DNA of 64,000 nt from Rikenella microfusus. GTDB lineage: Bacteria; Bacteroidota; Bacteroidia; Bacteroidales; Tenuifilaceae. Each line of letters begins with the position of its first letter. The first letter of the stretch is position 1. Position numbers and translations under genes: made by a program. Shown here piece by piece: positions 54,065-62,501 of this stretch. The notes under the pieces are model-generated. The model searched no databases and had not been told where the DNA came from. It was given only the letters and a program-made list of their open reading frames with translations. The stretch covers positions 1 through 64,000 of the forward strand of contig DYKO01000008.1 in the NCBI GenBank assembly GCA_020722565.1, written 5' to 3'.

Positions 54065-54949
54065 ATGATTAAAAAGATAGCGTTTGGGTTGATAGTAACC
54101 CTAACCACTGTATCCTGCTCAAACCACTCAAAGCTATTTCCTGGCTATAATGTAACCAAAACAGGAATCCACTATAAACTCATAACAATTGGCGACAGCA
54201 TCAGCCCAGCAAAACCAGGCAACTATGTAACAGCTGTTATTTCGTATCGGACAATTGCTGATTCAATATTTTTTAACGGTGTTCGACAATTTCAACTTAC
54301 AGCACCGGATTACGACGGGGCTATTGATGAATGCTTTTTAATGCTATCAACCGGCGATAGCGCTTCTTTTTACATTCAGGCCGAACCATTTTTTACCAAA
54401 ACATTGGAAACCAACCCACCAAAGTTCATCAAGCCCGATGAATTCATGCGTGTTGATATTAAAATGTTAGAAATTAAAACTACCGAAGAGTTTCAAAAAG
54501 AGATGGTAGCTTTCATGAGTTGGATTAACGACTTTGGCGAATATGAAAAGGTAATTTTAAGGCAATACCTTGAAGGGGAAAAAATTGATGTAGAACCCTC
54601 TGCTTCGGGATTATACATTATACCTCAGGTTAAAACTCAAGGGAAAATGGTAGAGGTTGGCGACACCGTAACCATTCATTACGAAGGCCGCTTTTTAAAT
54701 GGTAAATTCTTTGATTCCACAAAAAAAAGAAAAGAACCCTTTGTTTTTGTTTATGGTCAAAAATGGCAGGTTGTTCCAGGATTAGAGGAGGCAATTGGTA
54801 AAATGCGCGAAGGCGAAAAGGCTATGCTGATTGTTCCCTCACATCTGGCCTTTGGCCAACAAGGAAATACAAACGGTTTGATTCCAGCATTTACATCGGT
54901 AATATTTGAACTCGAAATAGTTGAAGTAAAAAAAGGATTCCGGCAATGA
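54065..54949 (+). CDS. FKBP-type peptidyl-prolyl isomerase lipoprotein 2
   Basis: This 294-residue protein has the lipobox TVSC after MIKKIAFGLIVTLT. It holds two FKBP-like halves. The N-terminal half (about 30-160) is degenerate, while the C-terminal half is canonical, with GDTVTIHYEGRFLNGKFFDS, VPGLEEAIGKMREGEKAMLI, PSHLAFGQQGN and SVIFELEIVEV. The ATG at 54065 is used because it gives a proper lipoprotein signal; an upstream ATG adds a hydrophilic extension. It is probably the active isomerase of the set. Confidence 0.83.
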   Translation: MIKKIAFGLIVTLTTVSCSNHSKLFPGYNVTKTGIHYKLITIGDSISPAKPGNYVTAVISYRTIADSIFFNGVRQFQLTAPDYDGAIDECFLMLSTGDSASFYIQAEPFFTKTLETNPPKFIKPDEFMRVDIKMLEIKTTEEFQKEMVAFMSWINDFGEYEKVILRQYLEGEKIDVEPSASGLYIIPQVKTQGKMVEVGDTVTIHYEGRFLNGKFFDSTKKRKEPFVFVYGQKWQVVPGLEEAIGKMREGEKAMLIVPSHLAFGQQGNTNGLIPAFTSVIFELEIVEVKKGFRQ

Positions 54950-55842
54950 ATCTTAAAATTAGCATCAACCTATTCATAACCCTTATAGCATTAAACAGCT
55001 GTGATAACTCGCTGGAAACCGATAAGCGTGTTGCAGAGGAAAAAAGCATTGAGAGCTACCTTAGCACTAAAAAGTGGCAATACACTAAAGCCGATGGGGT
55101 TTACCACGTGGCACAAAACACATCCTATGGCTACGAAGTTAACATTGGCGACACCATCATTTTTTGGTATAAGGGCTACACAATTGGCAGTTCCACAATA
55201 GTTTTTGATACCAACATTAAAAGCGTGGCAGCTGAAGCAAAAATGGATACCATTGTCAGAAAATTTGAGCCAATTTTTGCCGTTATGGGAAAAACTGATC
55301 TGCTAAAGGGTCTTTACTATGGACTAAGACTTTGCAGGGAGGGGCAAAAAGCAACCATATTATTCCCATCAAACTTGGGCTATAAGGATAACTACATGGG
55401 ATCCGTACCAGCCTGGAGCCCATTAGCCTTTGATGTAGAAATTATCTATTTAAATGGTCAAGGGAAAATTTCTGAGCAAAACATCCTCAACAACCTGAAC
55501 CTTGATGAATATACCCAACATTCATCGGGCCTATTTTATAAGTATGTCGTTGATACCGGATCGATAAAACCCCTTGAAATTGATTCCATTTGGTGCAGCT
55601 ACAACATTTCGCTTATCAATGGCTCAACGGTTGAAGAATTCCAAACCAATCAAAAACCAATTGCTATTAAATCATTAAATATAGATGCTCTAAAAATTGG
55701 CTTCAGCCTAACCTCAACGGGGGGTACCACAAAAATTATTTCACCATCGCCACTGGCTTATGGGAAAAAGGGTAATGAAATGGTTCCATCCTATACACCT
55801 GTTGAAATTACCATCAAACTTGATAGCATTAAAAAGAATTAA
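54946..55842 (+). CDS. FKBP-like lipoprotein 3, degenerate
   Basis: This 298-residue protein has a lipobox (LNSC) after a hydrophobic N-terminus. Two FKBP-like segments are seen: GDTIIFWYKGYTIGSSTIVF with YGLRLCREGQKATILFPSNL, and a weaker second one ending YGKKGNEMVPSYTPVEITIK. Several canonical pocket residues appear changed in both, so isomerase activity may be lost. It overlaps the preceding gene by 4 bases (ATGA). Confidence 0.72.
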   Translation: MNLKISINLFITLIALNSCDNSLETDKRVAEEKSIESYLSTKKWQYTKADGVYHVAQNTSYGYEVNIGDTIIFWYKGYTIGSSTIVFDTNIKSVAAEAKMDTIVRKFEPIFAVMGKTDLLKGLYYGLRLCREGQKATILFPSNLGYKDNYMGSVPAWSPLAFDVEIIYLNGQGKISEQNILNNLNLDEYTQHSSGLFYKYVVDTGSIKPLEIDSIWCSYNISLINGSTVEEFQTNQKPIAIKSLNIDALKIGFSLTSTGGTTKIISPSPLAYGKKGNEMVPSYTPVEITIKLDSIKKN

Positions 55843-55865
55843 CTTTGATTTATAACCCTAAATGC

Positions 55866-55873
55866 TATATTTG
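55866..55873 (+). promoter_or_regulatory. -7 box of the fourth FKBP gene
   Basis: TATATTTG matches TAnnTTTG, with TTTG 18 nt upstream; it is 20 nt before the start at 55894. Confidence 0.55.
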
Positions 55874-55893
55874 CAGGAAATTAATATCAAATT

Positions 55894-56886
55894 ATGAGGC
55901 GATTTTGTTTTTTACTCTTACTGAGCAGCTCTTTGGCTTTTATTTCATGCGACAGAGACTTTAATGATCCCATAGGCGATGAAGAAGCACGCTTTAACGC
56001 CTGGATTCAGGTACATAATATCCCTGCCGAGGCAAAAAAGCCTAGCGGGTTGTATTTTGTTTCAAACACCCCAGGAAGCGGAACTACTCCAACAAATGAG
56101 AGCTGGGTTTTATACTCATACACCGAAGAAACATTGGATGGAATGGTTTGGTTAACGAGCAATCAGAATTTAGCCCTCCTCTATTCCAAATATGATAATA
56201 GCTACCACTATGCCCCCGTATTTGTTAAGTTAGATAAAGCGCCCAAGCTAATTACTGGTTATAATAGAACCCTGCTAAAAGGAGTATTTGAGGGCTTAAC
56301 CTACATGAAAGAAGGAGAAAAAGCTACACTTTACATACCCTACTATTTAGCATATGGAACAAATTCTGCAACCAACGGACTTGGTTACCAATCATTAATT
56401 TATGAATTAGAGTTGCATAAAGTGATTTCCGACCCCAGAGCTTATGAAAAAGAGATAATTGATACCTATATAGCCCAGAACTACCCCGGCCTTGAACCTA
56501 TCAACGATAGTATTTATTACATTCAGTTGGCTCCACCAACTGTTGATACTATAACCCTAGCTAAGGATTCGGTAGCTTATGTTTACTATAAAGGCATGTT
56601 CCTCGACGGCTTTGTTTTTGATACCAATATCGACAGCGTAGCAACAAAATTAGGACGTAAATTTAGTTCAACCGATTCGCTCAGGGTCACAATAGGAGGC
56701 ACTGAAACCATAAAGGGTTTCAGCCAAGCCTTAGCTAACATGAAACAGGGAGAGTGGGGACGTGCCATCATCCCATCGTTCTGCGCTTACGATTCATCAG
56801 GGAACAACAGTATTCCTCCCTTTACACCCCTGATATTTGATATCTACTTTAGCAGCAAGGGTAAAGCATCAATCAAACCAAAATAA
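55894..56886 (+). CDS. FKBP-type peptidyl-prolyl isomerase-like lipoprotein 4
   Basis: This 330-residue protein has the lipobox AFISC and two FKBP-like units: an N-terminal one with LLKGVFEGLTYMKEGEKATL, and a C-terminal one with KDSVAYVYYKGMFLDGFVFD, TETIKGFSQALANMKQGEWG and FCAYDSSGNNSIPPFTPLIF. It has its own promoter. It is convergent with the RsmI-like gene, with no gap between the two stop codons. Confidence 0.75.
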   Translation: MRRFCFLLLLSSSLAFISCDRDFNDPIGDEEARFNAWIQVHNIPAEAKKPSGLYFVSNTPGSGTTPTNESWVLYSYTEETLDGMVWLTSNQNLALLYSKYDNSYHYAPVFVKLDKAPKLITGYNRTLLKGVFEGLTYMKEGEKATLYIPYYLAYGTNSATNGLGYQSLIYELELHKVISDPRAYEKEIIDTYIAQNYPGLEPINDSIYYIQLAPPTVDTITLAKDSVAYVYYKGMFLDGFVFDTNIDSVATKLGRKFSSTDSLRVTIGGTETIKGFSQALANMKQGEWGRAIIPSFCAYDSSGNNSIPPFTPLIFDIYFSSKGKASIKPK

Positions 56887-57594
56887 TCAGGCCAACAGGA
56901 CAAAAACAACATTTTTCTTATTAATATAGGGGAGTGGAAGTTTTTTCCACTCCCCTATTGTTTTGGTAACCACCATTTCATCCCCAGAGGTAAGCTCCTT
57001 TGCAATGGTAAGCCGGGTATGCTCATTACAATCCAATAGTAATTCCTTAAAAAGCTGTATGTTGCGGTATGGAGCTTCGATAAATATTTGAGTTTGACCC
57101 TCGGAACGGCTACGCTGCTCAAGTTGTCGGATTTTTTTTCTTCGTTCCATTGGTTTAACGGGTAAATAGCCCACAAATGCAAAGTTTTGTCCGTTAAAAC
57201 CACTTGCCATAAGAGCTAGCAAGATAGAACTAGGCCCCACTAGCGGAACTGTTCTGATACCTTTTGAATGAGCCAGTTCAACGAGCATGGCTCCTGGATC
57301 AGCAATGGCTGGTACACCCGCCTCCGACATTAACCCCATATCATTTCCCTCGAGGAGGGGTTTCAACATTTCCTCAAGTTCTTCGGGTTGGGTGTGCTCG
57401 TTGAGCAAAAAAAATGTTAATTCATCAATAGGTGTTGCCACCCTAACTCGAGATAAATATCTACGGGCAGTTCGCAGCTCCTCTACCACAAAATATTTAA
57501 GGTTTCTGGTAACATCAATTACTCCCTGGGGCATAACCGCTTCAATACGACTATCGCCTATGGGTGTTGGAATTAAGTATAGTTTACCTTTCAC
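56887..57594 (-). CDS. RsmI-like SAM-dependent methyltransferase paralogue
   Basis: This 235-residue protein is a tetrapyrrole-methylase fold enzyme close to RsmI. It has LYLIPTPIGDSRIEAVMPQG, VEELRTARRYLSRV, NDMGLMSEAGVPAIADPGAM, VPLVGPSSILLALMASGFNG and FVGYLPVKPMERRKKIRQLE, then FIEAPYRNIQLFKELL. RsmI methylates C1402 of 16S rRNA. This copy is shorter (usual about 280) and has VEELRTARR in place of the E-D-T-R motif, so it may be a paralogue with a different target. The start is GTG at 57594. Confidence 0.75.
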   Translation of the reverse strand: MKGKLYLIPTPIGDSRIEAVMPQGVIDVTRNLKYFVVEELRTARRYLSRVRVATPIDELTFFLLNEHTQPEELEEMLKPLLEGNDMGLMSEAGVPAIADPGAMLVELAHSKGIRTVPLVGPSSILLALMASGFNGQNFAFVGYLPVKPMERRKKIRQLEQRSRSEGQTQIFIEAPYRNIQLFKELLLDCNEHTRLTIAKELTSGDEMVVTKTIGEWKKLPLPYINKKNVVFVLLA

Positions 57595-57656
57595 TGTGAT
57601 ATTATTTGAAGGGTTGTTACTATATTTACTGAAATTTTTAGCGAATTTAGCATTAA

Positions 57657-58571
57657 ATGCTCAGATATTTCAAACAACTCATTCGAAGTAGAAATGCCAT
57701 TCTGGTTATAGCTGTTCTAACAGGCATGATTGCCGGCGAATATGCAGGTAAGTTAAAGTTTCTTACCTTTCCAGCACTCTCGCTAACCATGATCTTTTCA
57801 ATGACCGGCATTAGCCTCCGTCAGGTTAGGAAGATGGATAGAATATACAATCCGATACTGCTTGGAATCGGATTAAACTACCTAGTTTTTTCAGCAGTAC
57901 TACTCCCGCTGGCCTACCTACTGATGCCCACAAAGGAACTGTTTTATGGATTTGTTGTAATTGCTGCTGCTCCACCAGGTGTAGCAATAATACCCTTTAC
58001 ATTTATTTTGAAAGGAAACGTTGTTTACTCCATATTAGGTGTAACTGCAGCTTTTTTGAGTTCAATAATAATTGCTCCCTTAATGGTAAAGTATCTGGCA
58101 TCATCTGTGGCCATAAACCCTATTGACCTATTTTGGATGATGGTCCAACTGGTAATTATACCATTAATTGTTTCACGTTTTTTACTTTGGAAACCAATTA
58201 AACCCTATATCGAAAAGGTAAGAGGGAAAGTGGTTGATTGGGGTTTTGCGCTGCTTATTTTTGTTGCTGTGGGATTGAACCGTAGCGTGTTCTTTACCAC
58301 ACCAATTTTACTTCTAGAAATCGGTGGGATACTAATGGTTACGCTTTGGGGATTAGGTTATATTACCAATTGGGTGGCTAAATATTTTAACCTACCGTAT
58401 GAAAAACGAATTGCACTAACCATGATGGTTGGAATAAAGAGTTCGGGTTTCTCAGTGTTTACTGCCCTTTCGCTTTTTGGTCAGGAGGCAGCCATTCCCT
58501 CGGCTGTGCTTGCTGTTGTTGTATTGATTTACTTAATATTTCTTTCTTTTAAATCAAAATTAATTAAGTGA
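57657..58571 (+). CDS. BASS-type (bile acid:sodium symporter-like) membrane protein
   Basis: This 304-residue polytopic protein has about 9-10 helices and BASS/SBF features: SLTMIFSMTGISLRQVRKMD, FVVIAAAPPGVAIIPFTFIL and the crossing helix near MMVGIKSSGFSVFTALSL. The substrate is unknown; relatives take up organic anions with sodium. The next gene starts inside its last codons (4-base overlap), so the two are co-transcribed. Confidence 0.75.
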   Translation: MLRYFKQLIRSRNAILVIAVLTGMIAGEYAGKLKFLTFPALSLTMIFSMTGISLRQVRKMDRIYNPILLGIGLNYLVFSAVLLPLAYLLMPTKELFYGFVVIAAAPPGVAIIPFTFILKGNVVYSILGVTAAFLSSIIIAPLMVKYLASSVAINPIDLFWMMVQLVIIPLIVSRFLLWKPIKPYIEKVRGKVVDWGFALLIFVAVGLNRSVFFTTPILLLEIGGILMVTLWGLGYITNWVAKYFNLPYEKRIALTMMVGIKSSGFSVFTALSLFGQEAAIPSAVLAVVVLIYLIFLSFKSKLIK

Positions 58572-59329
58572 AGCTAACATTTCTTGGAACAGGAACTTCG
58601 CAGGGTGTGCCAGTAATTGCCTGCCCGTGTCCGGTTTGCCAATCGACAGACCCCAGGGACAAACGACTAAGAACCGCAGCCCTTATTGAACATCAAGGTA
58701 TAAACATAGTAATTGATGCCGGACCCGATTTCCGGCAGCAAATGCTAAGAGCCAACGTAAAAAACCTTCACGCCATTCTTATCACCCATGAACATCGCGA
58801 CCATATCGCCGGCCTAGATGATGTTAGGGCCTTTAACTGGATTCAAAAACGCCCCATGGATATTTGGGCTGAAGAAAGAGTTCTTGTTGAGCTACAAAGA
58901 GAATATGCCTATGTTTTTGCAGAGCAAAAGTACCCTGGAATACCTGAATTCTCCTTACATATAATTGAAAATCAAATATTTGAAATATTAGGGATTAAGA
59001 TTACACCCATCAGGCTTTACCACTATAAGCTTCCTATTTACGGATTTCGAATTGGGAATCTTACCTATATCACCGATGCTAATTTTATTCCAGAAGAAGA
59101 AAAGGAAAAGATCATAGGCACAAAATATCTGGTAATAAATGCCCTCAGGATGCAAAAGCACATCTCGCATTTTTCACTACCCGAAGCATTAGAACTTATA
59201 AATCAGTTTAGTCCCAAAAAGGCATTTCTTACGCATGTGAGCCATCAAATGGGATTTTACAAGGATGTATCCAAAATGCTTCCGGATAATGTTTGTTTGG
59301 CATACGATGGACTAGAAGTACTATGCTAA
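58568..59329 (+). CDS. MBL-fold metallo-hydrolase (PhnP-like)
   Basis: This 253-residue metallo-beta-lactamase-fold enzyme has TFLGTGTSQGVPVIACPCPV with the extra Cys cluster (CPCPVCQS), VIDAGPDFRQQML, the metal motif THEHRDHIAGLDDVRAF and, near the C-terminus, AFLTHVSHQMG. These features are shared with PhnP-type phosphodiesterases that act on cyclic ribose phosphates. No phn genes are near, so the substrate is open. The GTG start overlaps the previous stop. Confidence 0.85.
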   Translation: MKLTFLGTGTSQGVPVIACPCPVCQSTDPRDKRLRTAALIEHQGINIVIDAGPDFRQQMLRANVKNLHAILITHEHRDHIAGLDDVRAFNWIQKRPMDIWAEERVLVELQREYAYVFAEQKYPGIPEFSLHIIENQIFEILGIKITPIRLYHYKLPIYGFRIGNLTYITDANFIPEEEKEKIIGTKYLVINALRMQKHISHFSLPEALELINQFSPKKAFLTHVSHQMGFYKDVSKMLPDNVCLAYDGLEVLC

Positions 59330-59465
59330 CAAGTTGCTCCCCTTTAAATTAAAAAACTTGTAAAAAAGAATATTTAAGTACCAGCAAATGCAAATGCTAC
59401 GCTAAAAAGTGCAGTACTAAGGCCCTACATATCAGCTATCCATACACAAAAGTGACCCCAATAAA

Positions 59466-59502
59466 AAAAATAAAAAAAAGGGTTGCCAAATTGCAACCCT
59501 TT
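59466..59502 (-). terminator. Terminator of the M3 peptidase gene
   Basis: On the minus strand AAAGGGTTGC / GCAACCCTTT is followed by a long T-run, a few bases after the stop codon at 59512. Confidence 0.85.
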
Positions 59503-59511
59503 ACCATTCTG

Positions 59512-61623
59512 CTACTTAAGCCCTCTATTTTTAAGAAGTGGCTCAATTGATGGTGACTTGCCTCTAAACTTTAGGTACTGAGCCATACCATCATTGTTGC
59601 CACCATCGGAAAGAATATGTTTTCTAAACCGTTCAGCAACCTCCTTATTGAAGATATCGCCTGTTTCGATGAACGCATTAAATGCGTCAGCATCTAACAC
59701 TTCTGCCCAAAGGTAAACATAGTATCCGGCGGCATACCCCCCAACAATGTGATTAAAATAGGTTGAACGGTAACGGGGATATATCTCTGGGATTAGATTA
59801 ATTCGCTTCATCGACTCGTTTTCGAACTCTACAACATCAACCCGACGGGGTTCAGTAAAGCTGTGCCAATCGAGATCGAGAATTGAAGCCGCAATATATT
59901 CAACGGTTGCAAATCCCTGGTTAAAGGTTTGGCTCTTCTGAAGTTTTTCGATTAGTGCATCGGGAATAACCTCGCCCGTTTGATAATGTCTTGCGTAAAC
60001 CTTTAACACCTGTGGCTGGCTCGACCAGTGCTCCATGATTTGCGAGGGCAGCTCAACCATATCGCGAGGAACGCTTCCCGCAATTCTATCATAGGGTCCA
60101 TCGGTGAATAATCCGTGTAGCGCATGGCCGAACTCATGAAAGAGAGTTTCCACCTCATCCCATGTAAGCAATGCAGGGGCAGCTGCAGTTGGACGAGTAA
60201 AATTGGTTACTATGTTAACAATAGGTGTAATTCGTTTGCCATTCTCGTAGGTCTGCTGTCGAAAACGACCACACCACGCTCCAACGCGTTTACCTGGACG
60301 CGGATGGTAATCGAGATAGAGTAATCCTACGTGATTTTCATTTTGATCCTTTACCTCAAAAACCTCAACTTCGGGATGATAAACGGGTAAATCGGTTCGT
60401 TTGGTGAATGTTATGCCGTAAAGTTGAGTAGCCACGTAGAACATGCCATCACGTACGTTTTCGAGTTTAAAATAGGGTTTTAGCTCCGATTCATCCAAAT
60501 CAAACTTTTCCTTACGCACTTTTTCTGCATAGAACCACCAATCCCATGGGGCCAACTTAAAGTCCCCCCCCTTGCGGTCAATCATAACCTGCATTGCATC
60601 GCGCTCGCGTTCAGCTGTTTTTAGGGCAGGTTCCCAAACCTCATTAAGGAAATTATAAACTGCCTGAGGGGTTTTGGCCATATTATTGCTGATAACATAA
60701 TCGGCGTAAGTGTTATAACCTAACAACTTAGCCCTTTGTGCTCTAAGATTTGCAATTTCAAGAATAATGGCCTTATTATCAAACTCATTATTATTATTTC
60801 CTCTCATCAGGTAGCCCATGTAAAGCTTTTCCCTCAGCTCACGGTTTCTAGCATACTGAAGGAAGGGTATCATGCTTGGTTTTTGAAGAGTGAATACCCA
60901 TTTGCCCTCTTGACCGAATTGCTTTGCGGTAATGGCTGCAGCATTAATGACATCTTGTGGAAGGCCTTCAAGATCCTCAGGTTTATCAACCACCAAGTAG
61001 AAATTTTTGTTGGTTTCGGCCAGCAGGTTTTCGCCAAATTTCAATCCCAACTGCGATAATTGCTGGTTAATATGGCGAAGCTTAGCCTTATCGGCTACAT
61101 TCAGGTTTGCACCATTGCGTACAAAGTCATCGTAGTACTTTTCAACAGTACGCTTTTGCAAGCTATCGAGGCCTAACTTATCACGATTATTGTAAATGGT
61201 TTTGATTCGCTGAAAAAGTTTCTCGTTAAGGTTTATGTTATCGCGGTGCTCGGTAACCTTTGGTGCCACTAACCGAGCAATTTTTTGCATCTCGTCGGAT
61301 GTTTCAGCACTATTAAGGCTGTAAAATACAATACTTACCTTTGAAAGTAGCCTCCCCGACTTATCGAGTGCCAAGATGGTATTCTCAAAAGTTGGAGCAC
61401 TAGGGTTATTGATTATGGCCTCAATTTCCTTACGTTGCTCCTCAATACCCTTCTCAAAAGCTGGCACATAGTGCTCGAGTTTAATTATGTGAAAGGGTGG
61501 TACCTTAAACGGGGTTTGGTACTCTGAAAAAAACGGATTGTCCAACGGATTGTTTTGGGCCTTACTCATTGTTACGGCCATGCCAAATGCAAGAACTAGC
61601 ATAATTAATTTTCTCATTGCCAT
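59512..61623 (-). CDS. dcp: M3 family peptidase (Dcp-type dipeptidyl carboxypeptidase)
   Basis: This 703-residue zinc peptidase has a signal peptide (MRKLIMLVLAFGMAVTMSKA) and the M3 zinc motif HEFGH (496-500) in ETLFHEFGHALHGLF; PSQIMEHW downstream gives the third ligand. Other signatures are LLYLDYHPRPGKRVGAWCGR, FTRPTAAAPALLTWDEVETL and EVLDADAFNAF. It should remove dipeptides from peptide C-termini in the periplasm. It is longer at the N-terminus than cytoplasmic E. coli Dcp because it is exported. Confidence 0.92.
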   Translation of the reverse strand: MAMRKLIMLVLAFGMAVTMSKAQNNPLDNPFFSEYQTPFKVPPFHIIKLEHYVPAFEKGIEEQRKEIEAIINNPSAPTFENTILALDKSGRLLSKVSIVFYSLNSAETSDEMQKIARLVAPKVTEHRDNINLNEKLFQRIKTIYNNRDKLGLDSLQKRTVEKYYDDFVRNGANLNVADKAKLRHINQQLSQLGLKFGENLLAETNKNFYLVVDKPEDLEGLPQDVINAAAITAKQFGQEGKWVFTLQKPSMIPFLQYARNRELREKLYMGYLMRGNNNNEFDNKAIILEIANLRAQRAKLLGYNTYADYVISNNMAKTPQAVYNFLNEVWEPALKTAERERDAMQVMIDRKGGDFKLAPWDWWFYAEKVRKEKFDLDESELKPYFKLENVRDGMFYVATQLYGITFTKRTDLPVYHPEVEVFEVKDQNENHVGLLYLDYHPRPGKRVGAWCGRFRQQTYENGKRITPIVNIVTNFTRPTAAAPALLTWDEVETLFHEFGHALHGLFTDGPYDRIAGSVPRDMVELPSQIMEHWSSQPQVLKVYARHYQTGEVIPDALIEKLQKSQTFNQGFATVEYIAASILDLDWHSFTEPRRVDVVEFENESMKRINLIPEIYPRYRSTYFNHIVGGYAAGYYVYLWAEVLDADAFNAFIETGDIFNKEVAERFRKHILSDGGNNDGMAQYLKFRGKSPSIEPLLKNRGLK

Positions 61624-61695
61624 AAAATTTTGGTTCTTTTATTTTGACAATTGCCATAAATAAGGGTTTAAATCATTTACCAATTTTACTATTTC

Positions 61696-62328
61696 TTATT
61701 TTTTAAGATAATTGGCAAACACCTTTTCAAACTTTTCAAGTTTGGGTGTAATGACCATTTGGCAGTAGGGTTGATTTTTATTCCCCTCATAGTAGTTTTG
61801 GTGGTAATCTTCGGCTCTGTAAAAGTTGAGGTAGGGTTCAATAGCAGTTACAATAGGATCGCTCCAAATGCCTGCCCTATCAAGTGCATCCCTAACCTCA
61901 ATAGCAGTTGCCTTTTGATCCTCATTATGGTAAAAGATTACCGAACGGTACTGCGAACCAATATCGGCTCCCTGTCGGTTCAGCGTAGTTGGATCATGTG
62001 TTTTAAAGTAGATTTCAAGAATCTTGGCAAAAGGAATAACATCGGGGTTAAAGGTAACCTGAACCACTTCGGTATGACCGGTTTCACCGGTGCAAACCTG
62101 TTGGTAGGAAGGATTCTTTACGTGTCCACCGGAATATCCCGATTCTACCTTAATAACACCATTCAAACGGCTGAATATAGCCTCAACGCACCAAAAGCAT
62201 CCAGCTCCAAGGGTAACTGTTTCTGTTTTAGTATTCATGGTTTCTACGTTTTTAGTTGCTTTATATCCACAGCTATGTGCAATAAACAACACTGCTAATA
62301 ATGTGGTTGTTACCATTATCTTTTTCAT
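61696..62328 (-). CDS. msrA: Methionine sulfoxide reductase A, lipoprotein form
   Basis: This is an MsrA of about 210 residues. The motif LGAGCFWCVEAIF holds the catalytic Cys, GYSGGHVKNPSYQQVCTG and TGHTEVVQVTFNP, then FKTHDPTTLNRQGADIGSQY and EDYHQNYY complete the family pattern. ATG at 62328 gives a lipoprotein signal (MKKIMVTTTLLAVLFIAHSC), so the enzyme is probably anchored in the periplasmic face of a membrane to repair envelope proteins. An ATG 9 codons upstream would disrupt this. Confidence 0.92.
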   Translation of the reverse strand: MKKIMVTTTLLAVLFIAHSCGYKATKNVETMNTKTETVTLGAGCFWCVEAIFSRLNGVIKVESGYSGGHVKNPSYQQVCTGETGHTEVVQVTFNPDVIPFAKILEIYFKTHDPTTLNRQGADIGSQYRSVIFYHNEDQKATAIEVRDALDRAGIWSDPIVTAIEPYLNFYRAEDYHQNYYEGNKNQPYCQMVITPKLEKFEKVFANYLKK

Positions 62329-62501
62329 TGCTTTACATTTTTTGTGCAATGCCACTATACATAAACGTTTCGGGATTGATCTTGTTCAACTGCAATAATG
62401 TTTGAATGTTTCAAATTTCAAAAAATACATCCATGGCAAGTTTGCACTACAAAATAAAGAAACCAACAGCAGCCGGTTTGCTTTTTTAAAAAGAATTTTT
62501 T

